Below are positions 56,865 through 64,000 of a stretch of DNA of 64,000 nt, in pieces. The position numbers were made by a program, and so were the translations under genes. The notes beneath the pieces are model-generated. The model had not been told where the DNA came from. It was given only the letters and a program-made list of their open reading frames with translations, and ran no database searches. The DNA is from Vreelandella massiliensis (GTDB lineage Bacteria; Pseudomonadota; Gammaproteobacteria; Pseudomonadales; Halomonadaceae): contig NZ_LT699745.1 in the NCBI RefSeq assembly GCF_900155385.1, positions 1,316,946-1,380,945 of the forward strand, read 5' to 3'. The number at the start of each line of letters is the position of its first letter. Position 1 is the first letter of the stretch.

Positions 56865-59726
56865 ATGCGTTTAACTCGCAAAACAACCGCCTCTAAAGCG
56901 AGCGGTCTGGGCATCAGCCGCCGCCAGTTCTTAAAGCGTAGCGGGGCGGCCACGGGCGGTATCGCGGCGGCCGGCTTCATGGGCGCGCCAATGATGCAGC
57001 GGGCCGAAGCAGACGATAAGACCCCGTCGACGCCACTGCTCGACTCTCCGGTCGAGACCAAGCGGACGATCTGTTCACACTGCTCGGTGGGCTGCGGCGT
57101 TTATGCTGAAGTGCAGGAAGGCATTTGGACCAAGCAGGAGCCCGCCTTTGACCATCCGATTAACCGTGGTGCCCACTGCGCCAAGGGCGCTTCACTACGC
57201 CAGCACGGCCACTCGCCGCGCCGTTTGAAATACCCGATGAAGCTCGTCGGCGGTGAATGGCAGCGCATGAGCTGGGATGACGCCATCGAAGAGATTGGCA
57301 ATAAGGTGCTGGAACTCTCCGAAGCGTACAGCCCGGACAGCATCTACTGGCTAGGTTCGGCCAAGTTCAATAACGAGCAGGCGTATTTGATGCGCAAGTT
57401 CGCCGCGCTTGCCGGCACCAATAACACCGACCACCAGGCGCGTATTTGCCACTCCACGACCGTGGCCGGCGTGGCGAATACCTGGGGTTACGGGGCGATG
57501 ACTAACTCGCTCAACGACCTGCAAAACAGTAAGTCGATCATGTTTATCGGCTCCAACCCGACCGAAGCGCACCCGATCGCCATGCAGCACATTCTGCTGG
57601 CCAAGGAGCGCAGCCACGCCCAGATTATCGTCGTCGACCCCCGCTTTACCCGCACCGCCGCCAAAGCGGATAAGTTTGTGCGTCTACGCCCGGGCTCCGA
57701 TGTTGCCTTTATCTGGGGGCTTTTGTGGCATATTTTCGAGAACGGCTGGGAAGATCGCGAATACATCAACCAGCGTGTCTACGCCCTGGATGAAGTCCGC
57801 GCTGAAGTGGCGAACTTCACCCCCTCAGAAGTCGAGCGCATCACCGGCGTACCTGAAGAGGTGATGTATGACACCGCAAAACGTCTGGCCGACAATCGTC
57901 CTGGCTGCATTGTGTGGTGCATGGGCGGCACCCAGCACACCACCGGCAACAACAACACCCGGGCGTACTGCATTCTGGAGCTGGCGCTGGGTAACATCGG
58001 CAAATCGGGTGGCGGTGCCAATATCTTCCGCGGCCACGATAACGTACAGGGCGCTACCGACCTGGGGCTGATGTCGCACTCGCTGCCCGGCTACTACGGC
58101 CTCTCGGAAGGCGCCTGGAAGCACTGGGCTCGCGTTTGGGATCTGGACTACGAGTGGCTCCAGAGCCGCTTCGACGATACCGAGTATGTCGATGGCAAGC
58201 CGATGCACTCAAGTGGCATTACTGTCTCGCGCTGGATCGATGGCGTGCTGGAAGAGGACGAAAACATCTCTCAGCGCTCCAAGCTGAAAGCGATGTTTTA
58301 CTGGGGGCATGCGGTCAACTCGCAAACCCGCGGGCCGGAAATGCAACAGGCGATGAAGCAGCTGGAAATGATGGTCATCGTCGATCCGTACCCCACGGTG
58401 GCCGGTGTCATGCACGACCGCCAGGATGGCGTTTACTTGTTGCCCGCCGCCACGCAGTTCGAAACCACCGGCAGCGTGACAGCGACCAACCGCTCGCTTC
58501 AGTGGCGCGACCGGGTCATTGAGCCACAGTTCGAGTCCAAGCCCGACCACGAGATCATGTATCTCCTGTCACAGAAGCTGGGCTTTGCCGACGAGCTGTT
58601 CAAGAATATCCGGGTGGAAAACAACGAGCCGGTGATCGAAGACATCACCCGTGAGTTCAACGCCGGCATGTGGACCGTTGGCTATACCGGCCAGAGCCCG
58701 GAGCGTTTGAAAGAGCACCAGCAAAACTGGCACACCTTCAGCTTCCGCGACCTGAAAGCCGAGGGCGGCCCCGCCGATGGGGATTACTATGGCCTGCCGT
58801 GGCCGTGCTGGGGCACCGCCGAGATGGGCCACCCCGGTACGCCGATCCTATATGACACCAGCAAGCCGGTCGCGGAGGGTGGCTTGACCTTCCGCGCCCG
58901 CTTTGGCGTCGAGCGTGATGGGGAGAACATCCTTTCCGATGGCTCCTATAGCGTCGGCTCCGACATCGAGGACGGTTATCCCGAATTTACCGCGCAGATG
59001 CTCAAGGACTTGGGCTGGTGGGATGACCTCACCGATGCGGAGAAAGCCGAAGCCGAGGGCAAAAACTGGAAGACCGACCTCTCCGGCGGTATCCAGCGTG
59101 TCGCTATCGCCCACGGCTGCTCACCGTTTGGTAACGCCAAAGCGCGCTGTAACGTCTGGACCTTCCCCGACCCGATTCCCAAACACCGCGAGCCGCTTTA
59201 TACCAGCCGCCGTGACCTGGTCGAGGATTACCCCACTTGGGACGACGTGGCCTCGCACTACCGTTTGCCGACGCTCTACGAAAGCATTCAGGAGAACGAC
59301 GTCACCGACCGCTACCCGATTATTCTGACCTCGGGCCGCTTGGTTGAGTACGAGGGCGGTGGCGAAGAGACGCGCTCCATGTCTTGGCTTGCCGAGCTGC
59401 AGCAGGAGATGTTTGTCGAGATCAACCCGGCTCTGGCCAATGATACCGGCATCCGCGATGGCGACATGGTGTGGGTTGAAGGGGCCGAAGGCGGCCGTGT
59501 GAAGGTGAAAGCCCTGGTGACGCCGCGTGTCGCGCGGGAAGTCGTGTTCATGCCGTTCCACTTTGGCGGCATGTTCCAAGGGGAAAGCTTGCATGATCGC
59601 TATCCCGAAGGTGCAGCGCCCTATGTACAGGGCGAAGCGGCTAACACCGCCACCACCTACGGCTACGACTCCGTGACCCAGATGCAAGAGACCAAGTGTA
59701 CGCTCTGCCGGATTGAGCGCGCCTAA
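56865..59726 (+). CDS. fdhA: Formate dehydrogenase alpha subunit (Mo/W, Tat-exported)
   Basis: This catalytic subunit oxidises formate to CO2. The 953-aa protein has a Tat leader (SRRQFLKRSG), a [4Fe-4S] site CSHCSVGCGVYAEV...HCAKGA and a catalytic region HQARICHSTTVAGVANTWGY where the family uses Sec or Cys: here Cys. The bis-MGD motifs continue to the C-terminus. The metal may be Mo or W; a tungstate transporter is in the window. It is followed by beta and gamma subunits. Confidence 0.96.
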   Translation: MRLTRKTTASKASGLGISRRQFLKRSGAATGGIAAAGFMGAPMMQRAEADDKTPSTPLLDSPVETKRTICSHCSVGCGVYAEVQEGIWTKQEPAFDHPINRGAHCAKGASLRQHGHSPRRLKYPMKLVGGEWQRMSWDDAIEEIGNKVLELSEAYSPDSIYWLGSAKFNNEQAYLMRKFAALAGTNNTDHQARICHSTTVAGVANTWGYGAMTNSLNDLQNSKSIMFIGSNPTEAHPIAMQHILLAKERSHAQIIVVDPRFTRTAAKADKFVRLRPGSDVAFIWGLLWHIFENGWEDREYINQRVYALDEVRAEVANFTPSEVERITGVPEEVMYDTAKRLADNRPGCIVWCMGGTQHTTGNNNTRAYCILELALGNIGKSGGGANIFRGHDNVQGATDLGLMSHSLPGYYGLSEGAWKHWARVWDLDYEWLQSRFDDTEYVDGKPMHSSGITVSRWIDGVLEEDENISQRSKLKAMFYWGHAVNSQTRGPEMQQAMKQLEMMVIVDPYPTVAGVMHDRQDGVYLLPAATQFETTGSVTATNRSLQWRDRVIEPQFESKPDHEIMYLLSQKLGFADELFKNIRVENNEPVIEDITREFNAGMWTVGYTGQSPERLKEHQQNWHTFSFRDLKAEGGPADGDYYGLPWPCWGTAEMGHPGTPILYDTSKPVAEGGLTFRARFGVERDGENILSDGSYSVGSDIEDGYPEFTAQMLKDLGWWDDLTDAEKAEAEGKNWKTDLSGGIQRVAIAHGCSPFGNAKARCNVWTFPDPIPKHREPLYTSRRDLVEDYPTWDDVASHYRLPTLYESIQENDVTDRYPIILTSGRLVEYEGGGEETRSMSWLAELQQEMFVEINPALANDTGIRDGDMVWVEGAEGGRVKVKALVTPRVAREVVFMPFHFGGMFQGESLHDRYPEGAAPYVQGEAANTATTYGYDSVTQMQETKCTLCRIERA

Positions 59727-59786
59727 GCCCAGACCTGACGTATTAGCGGTGCGGGAGCGATTCCCGCACCGTGAAAGGAGAACACC

Positions 59787-60401
59787 ATGGCGACTATGAA
59801 GTTCATGTGCGACGCGGAGCGCTGCATCGAGTGCAATGGCTGTGTTACCGCGTGCAAGAACGCCAACGAAGTCGAGTGGGGCATTCAACGCCGCCGCGTT
59901 GTGACCCTAAATGATGGCGAAGCCGACGAAATGTCGATTTCGGTGGCGTGTATGCACTGTGACGATGCGCCCTGCATCGCCGTTTGTCCTACCGAGACGC
60001 TTTACCAGCGCGATGACGGTATCGTGCTGCACGATAAAGACCTGTGCATCGGCTGCGGCTACTGCCTCTACGCCTGCCCCTTTGGTGCGCCGCAGTTCCC
60101 GCAGGAGAAGGCCTTCGGCGAGCGCGGTAAGATGGATAAGTGCACCTTTTGCGCGGGCGGCCCGGCAGACTCCAAAGAAGAGGAGTACGAAAAGTACGGC
60201 GCCAACCGCATCGCCGAGGGCAAGCTGCCGCTCTGCGCGGAGATGTGCTCCACGAAAGCGCTGCTCGCCGGTGACGCGCAGGAAGTGGCCGATATCTTCC
60301 GCCAGCGTGTGGTACGCCGGGGACACGAAGATGGCGCATGGTCGAACAATCCGCGCGCTCAGGCCGATAATCTCGCCGTTGACGCTACTCGCAAAGGGTA
60401 A
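59787..60401 (+). CDS. fdhB: Formate dehydrogenase beta subunit, four [4Fe-4S]
   Basis: The electron-transfer subunit (204 aa) has four cysteine groups: CIECNGCVTACK, CMHCDDAPCIAVCP, CIGCGYCLYACPFG and CTFC...CAEMC. It has no signal peptide and would be co-exported with alpha through Tat. It sits between the alpha and gamma genes. Confidence 0.95.
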   Translation: MATMKFMCDAERCIECNGCVTACKNANEVEWGIQRRRVVTLNDGEADEMSISVACMHCDDAPCIAVCPTETLYQRDDGIVLHDKDLCIGCGYCLYACPFGAPQFPQEKAFGERGKMDKCTFCAGGPADSKEEEYEKYGANRIAEGKLPLCAEMCSTKALLAGDAQEVADIFRQRVVRRGHEDGAWSNNPRAQADNLAVDATRKG

Positions 60402-60415
60402 AGGGGAGGTGAGTC

Positions 60416-61471
60416 ATGAACGTGTTACATTCAAGCCTATGGCGGTGGTTGTGGCTATCACTCGCGCTGCTGATGGGGCTCGGTATGGCGCAGCTGGCGA
60501 TAGCGCAGGCTGACCCCGAGCGTGAGATGACCACCGCCGCGCCGGCTATTAGTGCTGACCAGTGGCGTCAGGTCAATAGCGGCGAAACGGGGCCTAACTT
60601 TCGCGACACGCGCGCCGATAGCACGTACAACTTGATCAATTCCAGCGGCGAAACCTGGCGCCAGCTGCGCAATCGCTGGGTCTCCCCCTATGGCTTGATC
60701 GTCATTCTGGGGATGGCCGGCATGATCACGCTGTTCTACTTGGTGTTTGGACGCAAGCGCCTTGATGAGCCGCGTACCGGCAAGAAGCTTTTTCGCTGGT
60801 CGGTGTTTATGCGCTCGCTGCACTGGACGATGGCGACCCTGTTCATCGTGCTGGCGTTGACGGGCCTGAACCTGCTTTATGGCAAGTTTGTCTTCCGCCC
60901 GCTATTTGGCGATGCCTTCTGGTCTGCCATGATGAGTGGCACCAAGGTGCTGCACAACTACCTAGGGCCGATTTTCGGCATCCTTTTGTTGGTGCTACTG
61001 ATCAAGGTGTTTAAAGCCAACTTGCCCAAAAAGCACGACTGGGAGTGGTTCAAAAAAGGCGGTGGCATGATCGGTAAAGGCCATGTGGATGCCGGCTTCG
61101 CCAACGGCGGGGAGAAGGTGTGGTACTGGATTCTGGCCACGGTAGGGCTTGCGGTGATCGCTAGCGGTTTCGTGCTCGACTTTCCCAACTTTGGCCAAGC
61201 GCGTGACACCATGCAGTGGGCCAATATCATCCACGCCGTTGGCGCGCTCGGCCTCACCGCCGTGGCCCTGGGGCACATCTATATCGGCACCCTGGGTACC
61301 GAAGGCTCGCTTGAAGGCATGACCACCGGCTACGTCGACGAGACCTGGGCCAAAGAGCACCACAACCTGTGGTACGAAGAGGTCAAGGATCAGGCGTTGA
61401 CGGAAGAAGAGGTCGCCGCGCAAAAAGGTGCTAAGGGGACGGGTGATACGGCGTCCTCGCAGCCAAGCTAG
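60416..61471 (+). CDS. fdhC: Formate dehydrogenase gamma subunit, cytochrome b
   Basis: The membrane cytochrome b passes electrons to quinone. The 351-aa protein has a signal peptide (about 1-30), a periplasmic stretch and four membrane helices with His ligands (RSLHWTMATLFIVLALTG, VLHNYLGPIFG, IIHAVGALGL). It is typical of Fdh gamma subunits. A terminator follows. Confidence 0.93.
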   Translation: MNVLHSSLWRWLWLSLALLMGLGMAQLAIAQADPEREMTTAAPAISADQWRQVNSGETGPNFRDTRADSTYNLINSSGETWRQLRNRWVSPYGLIVILGMAGMITLFYLVFGRKRLDEPRTGKKLFRWSVFMRSLHWTMATLFIVLALTGLNLLYGKFVFRPLFGDAFWSAMMSGTKVLHNYLGPIFGILLLVLLIKVFKANLPKKHDWEWFKKGGGMIGKGHVDAGFANGGEKVWYWILATVGLAVIASGFVLDFPNFGQARDTMQWANIIHAVGALGLTAVALGHIYIGTLGTEGSLEGMTTGYVDETWAKEHHNLWYEEVKDQALTEEEVAAQKGAKGTGDTASSQPS

Positions 61472-61506
61472 GTGACCTTCCCTTAAGTCGGATTTTGTTG
61501 ACCTTT

Positions 61507-61535
61507 GACACCGCCTGCGGGCGGTGTCCTTTGTT
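61507..61535 (+). terminator. Intrinsic terminator after the fdh genes
   Basis: Perfect 9-bp stem GACACCGCC / GGCGGTGTC with loop TGCG, followed by CTTTGTT. Confidence 0.65.
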
Positions 61536-61578
61536 ATGCTCTCAGCACGTTAGTCTCTTTTTACCTCCAGGAGTCACC

Positions 61579-61905
61579 ATGCAACAGTTTGATGATGCAA
61601 CCCGTACCGAGCTTGAAGCCGCCGCCTTTCGTCGCCTGCTTGAGCACCTTGATAACCATAAGGATGTGCAGAACATCGATCTGATGATTCTTGCCGACTT
61701 CTGTCGCAACTGCCTCTCCAAGTGGCTGGTGAGCGCCGCCACCGAACGCGGCGAAACACTCGATTATGAAGCGGCGCGTGAGTACGTTTACGGCATGCCC
61801 TACGGCGAGTGGAAGGAGAAGTACCAAAAGCCCGCGACCCCCGAGCAGTTGGCGGCGTTTGAAGCCCGCCAAGCGCAAAAGCAAGCCGGCTCGCCAAAGG
61901 AGTAA
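61579..61905 (+). CDS. DUF1244-family protein
   Basis: The 108-aa protein matches the small DUF1244 family with the conserved FCRNCLSKWL and YGMPYGEWKEKYQ blocks; two Cys are invariant-looking. Function is unknown. The start is ATG 61579, with CAGGAG upstream; an upstream ATG at 61495 would read through the terminator. It runs into moaB. Confidence 0.88.
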   Translation: MQQFDDATRTELEAAAFRRLLEHLDNHKDVQNIDLMILADFCRNCLSKWLVSAATERGETLDYEAAREYVYGMPYGEWKEKYQKPATPEQLAAFEARQAQKQAGSPKE

Positions 61906-61910
61906 CCGCC

Positions 61911-62432
61911 GTGAGTGAACCCATGATCCCGTTGAGCGTGGCGGTGTTGACCATTTCAGATACCCGCACGGAAGAGACTGACCGCAGCGGTCAAGCACTG
62001 GTGGAGCGTGCCACCAATGCTGGCCACCGCGTGGCGGAAAAGCGCATCGTGCCCGACGATGTCTACCAGATCCGCGCGGTGGTGGCGGCCTGGATTGCCG
62101 ATCCCGAGGTTCAGGTGATTATCACCACCGGCGGCACCGGCTTTACCGGCCGCGACTCCACGCCCGAGGCGGTCTCCGTGCTGCTCGATAAGCGCATCGA
62201 GGGATTTGGTGAGCGGTTTCGCCTGCTTAGCGGCGAGGAGATCGGCAGCTCCACGATTCAAAGCCGCTGCCTGGGAGGACTCGCCAACGCCACGGTGATC
62301 TTCTGCCTGCCGGGCTCCACCGGTGCTTGCCGCACCGGCTGGGATGGCATTCTCGCCGAGCAGCTCGATAGCCGTCACAAACCCTGCAACTTTGCCAACT
62401 TGGTGATCCCCGAGCGGGGGCAGCATGGCTAA
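61911..62432 (+). CDS. moaB: Molybdopterin adenylyltransferase-type MoaB
   Basis: The 173-aa MoCF-binding protein shows VLTISDTRTEETDRSG and IITTGGTGFTGRDSTPEAV, typical of MoaB/MogA that adenylate molybdopterin before metal insertion. The start is GTG 61911, with AAGGAG at the end of the DUF1244 gene. It overlaps moeA by 8 nt. Confidence 0.92.
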   Translation: MSEPMIPLSVAVLTISDTRTEETDRSGQALVERATNAGHRVAEKRIVPDDVYQIRAVVAAWIADPEVQVIITTGGTGFTGRDSTPEAVSVLLDKRIEGFGERFRLLSGEEIGSSTIQSRCLGGLANATVIFCLPGSTGACRTGWDGILAEQLDSRHKPCNFANLVIPERGQHG

Positions 62433-63639
62433 TCCAACGACGACGCTGGCGCCGGTTGAAGACGCGCTTATTGCGCTACTGGCGGATATCTCACCGCTGG
62501 CAAGCGAGCGGGTCCGATTGCAGGATGCCGCCGGGCGCGTACTGGCGGAAGACGTTAGCGCACGCCTGGACGTACCGGGGTTTGATAATAGCGCCAGGGA
62601 TGGTTACGCGCTGCGCGCGGCTGACGCCGGCAAGCGCCTGCCGGTAAGCCGGCGGATTGCCGCCGGGATTCACGCCGAGCCGCTCCCGCCGGGTAGCTGC
62701 GCACGAATTTTTACCGGCGGTGAAATCCCGCCGGGGGCGGATTGTGTCGTCATGCAGGAGCGCGTGGAGCGCGATGGCGACATCGCCGCGATTCCGGCGG
62801 ATATTCCAGTGGGCGATAACATCCGCCGGCGTGGGCGCGATGTCCAAGCCGGGGCAACGCTACTGACCGCCGGTGCCCGCCTGGAAGCCGCCGCGCTCGG
62901 GCACTTGGCGGGGCAGGGGATCGTAGACGTAAGCGTACGCCGCCGCCCTCACGTCGCGCTTCTTTCCACCGGCGATGAAATTGTCGACCCCGGCCAGCCG
63001 CTGGCGCCGGGGCAGCTCTACAACTCCAACCGCCCCATGCTGAAGCGGCTTTTGGAGACGTTTGGCGCCGAGGTGGTGAGCTTGCTCAGCGTGCCGGATG
63101 ACTTTGCCCAGACCGTGGCGCTGCTGCAGCAGGCCGCCGAAGACGCCGATGTGGTGGTGAGTACCGGTGGCGTCAGCGTTGGCGAGGAGGATCACGTCAA
63201 AGCCGCGCTTGAAACCCTGGGCGAGCTCAATCTTTGGCGCTTGGCGATTCGCCCCGGCAAGCCGCTGGCGCTCGGGCGTCTGCCCAATCCTCGCGGCGAG
63301 GCGCGCTTTGTGGGGCTGCCGGGCAATCCGGTTTCAAGTTTCGTGGGGGCCTGGCTCTTTCTGCGTCCGCTGATGGGAGCGCTGACAGCTTGCCCGGCGC
63401 TGGCGTCGCTACCTGAGATCACCGCCCGCGCAGGGTTTGTCACCTCAACCGGGCCGCGCCAGCACTATATGCGCGTTCGGCTGCGCTTAACGCCAGACGG
63501 CGCGGTGGCAAAGGCGTTTGGCGATCAAAACTCGGGAGTGCTCTCCTCCTGCATTGACGCTGACGCGCTGGCAGTCATACCGCCCGAAACGCAGGTCAAC
63601 GAGGGTGATAGCGTTAAATGTTTGTGGCTTGGCGTCTGA
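62425..63639 (+). CDS. moeA: Molybdopterin molybdenumtransferase MoeA (copy 2)
   Basis: This 404-aa MoeA has PGFDNSARDGYALRA, GGVSVGEEDHVKAAL and FVGLPGNPVSSFVGAWLFL motifs. It is coupled to moaB. The two MoeA copies have clearly different N-termini, so one may favour tungstate; this is inference. The end of the window follows 0.36 kb later. Confidence 0.93.
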   Translation: MANPTTTLAPVEDALIALLADISPLASERVRLQDAAGRVLAEDVSARLDVPGFDNSARDGYALRAADAGKRLPVSRRIAAGIHAEPLPPGSCARIFTGGEIPPGADCVVMQERVERDGDIAAIPADIPVGDNIRRRGRDVQAGATLLTAGARLEAAALGHLAGQGIVDVSVRRRPHVALLSTGDEIVDPGQPLAPGQLYNSNRPMLKRLLETFGAEVVSLLSVPDDFAQTVALLQQAAEDADVVVSTGGVSVGEEDHVKAALETLGELNLWRLAIRPGKPLALGRLPNPRGEARFVGLPGNPVSSFVGAWLFLRPLMGALTACPALASLPEITARAGFVTSTGPRQHYMRVRLRLTPDGAVAKAFGDQNSGVLSSCIDADALAVIPPETQVNEGDSVKCLWLGV

Positions 63640-63685
63640 ACAGCGAAAAGGTGAGCCGATAGACATCGTCAATCAGAGGTATACT

Positions 63686-63714
63686 TTGACAGAAGTGATA
63701 CAAGAGCTTAGTCT
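63686..63714 (+). promoter_or_regulatory. Putative promoter before the last gene
   Basis: TTGACA (63686-63691), 17-bp spacer, TAGTCT (63709-63714). The -35 is perfect and the -10 weak. Confidence 0.45.
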
Positions 63715-63761
63715 CGCGACCCGATGGAACAACGGCAAACGCCAACCTATAAGGACGCTCT

Positions 63762-64000
63762 ATGTTATCGCTCTCATCTTCCGCGTTTTTGCGCTTATTA
63801 CGCTCGCTGGCGGAGCAGGCCGGGTGCGACACGGGCATGCTCCCCGCTGCAGGCAGCTCAGACCGGCAAACGCTGCGCCACACGCTTCAACGCTTTTTTG
63901 ATCTGACGCCGGCGCAAGCCGAGGCGTTTTTGCCCGAAAGCGCGGTCACGCTCGATGAGTGGGTGGTCACGCTCAGCGCCGAAAATGCTTCGCTTTCCAC
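63762..64000 (+). CDS. N-terminus of an unidentified protein (partial)
   Basis: From ATG 63762, with AAGGA upstream, an open frame runs 79 codons to the window end, beginning MLSLSSSAFLRLLRSLAEQA. It has no stop and no recognisable motif in this part. It is probably a real gene with the promoter at 63686. Confidence 0.6.
   Translation, partial: MLSLSSSAFLRLLRSLAEQAGCDTGMLPAAGSSDRQTLRHTLQRFFDLTPAQAEAFLPESAVTLDEWVVTLSAENASLS

Overview
The window looks like a chromosomal segment of a moderately high-GC gammaproteobacterium, most likely a Halomonas-like member of the Halomonadaceae. The basis is the uvrA / YajR-type MFS / ssb arrangement shared with pseudomonads, a split class II ribonucleotide reductase (nrdJa-nrdJb), a fabA-fabB pair, CIO-type cydAB next to cydDC, and a Tat-exported formate dehydrogenase cluster with DUF3305/DUF3306 accessory genes. 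I see no rRNA, tRNA, CRISPR, transposase or prophage genes. It reads as core and metabolic chromosome, with one short AT-rich patch around 23.3-23.76 kb. Taxonomy is inferred from gene content only.

Layout. 0-10 kb: the 5' end of an exported protein, B12-dependent ribonucleotide reductase, a Crp/Fnr-type regulator, uvrA, an MFS exporter and ssb. 10-17 kb: a putative sugar-nucleotide epimerase coupled to a plsC-type acyltransferase, fabA-fabB for unsaturated fatty acids, and a large sensor-PAS-GGDEF-EAL protein. 17-23.4 kb: a TPP riboswitch and thiC, then an HTH/PBP-like regulator divergent from a tungstate ABC transporter (tupBCA), and a 1-Cys peroxiredoxin. 23.4-27 kb: a small orphan gene, an alpha/beta hydrolase, a sulfur-metabolism pair (MBL persulfide-dioxygenase-like protein and a DUF442-type protein) and a second peroxiredoxin. 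27-33 kb: cyanide-insensitive bd-type quinol oxidase and its assembly exporter CydDC. 33-49 kb: ZIP transporter, cupin, three-PAS diguanylate cyclase, YgjV-like protein, a tandem glycine riboswitch driving a DadA-type oxidoreductase, ChaC, CbiX, a short ZipA-like protein, a chemoreceptor behind a perfect FNR-type palindrome, a lipoprotein lytic transglycosylase, a PCu(A)C copper chaperone, an ABM monooxygenase and a second GGDEF-EAL protein. 49-64 kb: molybdenum cofactor synthesis and formate dehydrogenase, with a CobW-type GTPase, moaA, moeA, mobA and fdhD on the minus strand. Facing away on the plus strand are DUF3305, DUF3306, a multi-[4Fe-4S] protein, a TorD-like chaperone, a small Tat protein, fdh alpha/beta/gamma, DUF1244, moaB and a second moeA.

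How parts fit. Tungstate import at 20-22.5 kb, pterin cofactor synthesis at 49-52 kb and 62-63.6 kb, FdhD sulfuration and the Tat-exported Fdh complex together form a formate-to-quinone respiratory module that could feed the CIO oxidase. CbiX (tetrapyrrole metal insertion) is consistent with a cobalamin requirement for NrdJ. Three c-di-GMP enzymes and one chemoreceptor indicate surface or motility signalling.

Most notable sequence-level observations: a G11 tract inside cydC; four exact 15-bp units that repeat an in-frame stop at the end of a GGDEF-EAL gene and also hold the stop of the convergent gene; four 13-bp tandem repeats just upstream of ssb; a TPP riboswitch with an extra hairpin in its L5 region; a glycine riboswitch on a D-amino-acid-dehydrogenase-type gene; and a second, minimal ZipA-like protein. 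I did not find clear evidence for an entirely new multi-gene system.
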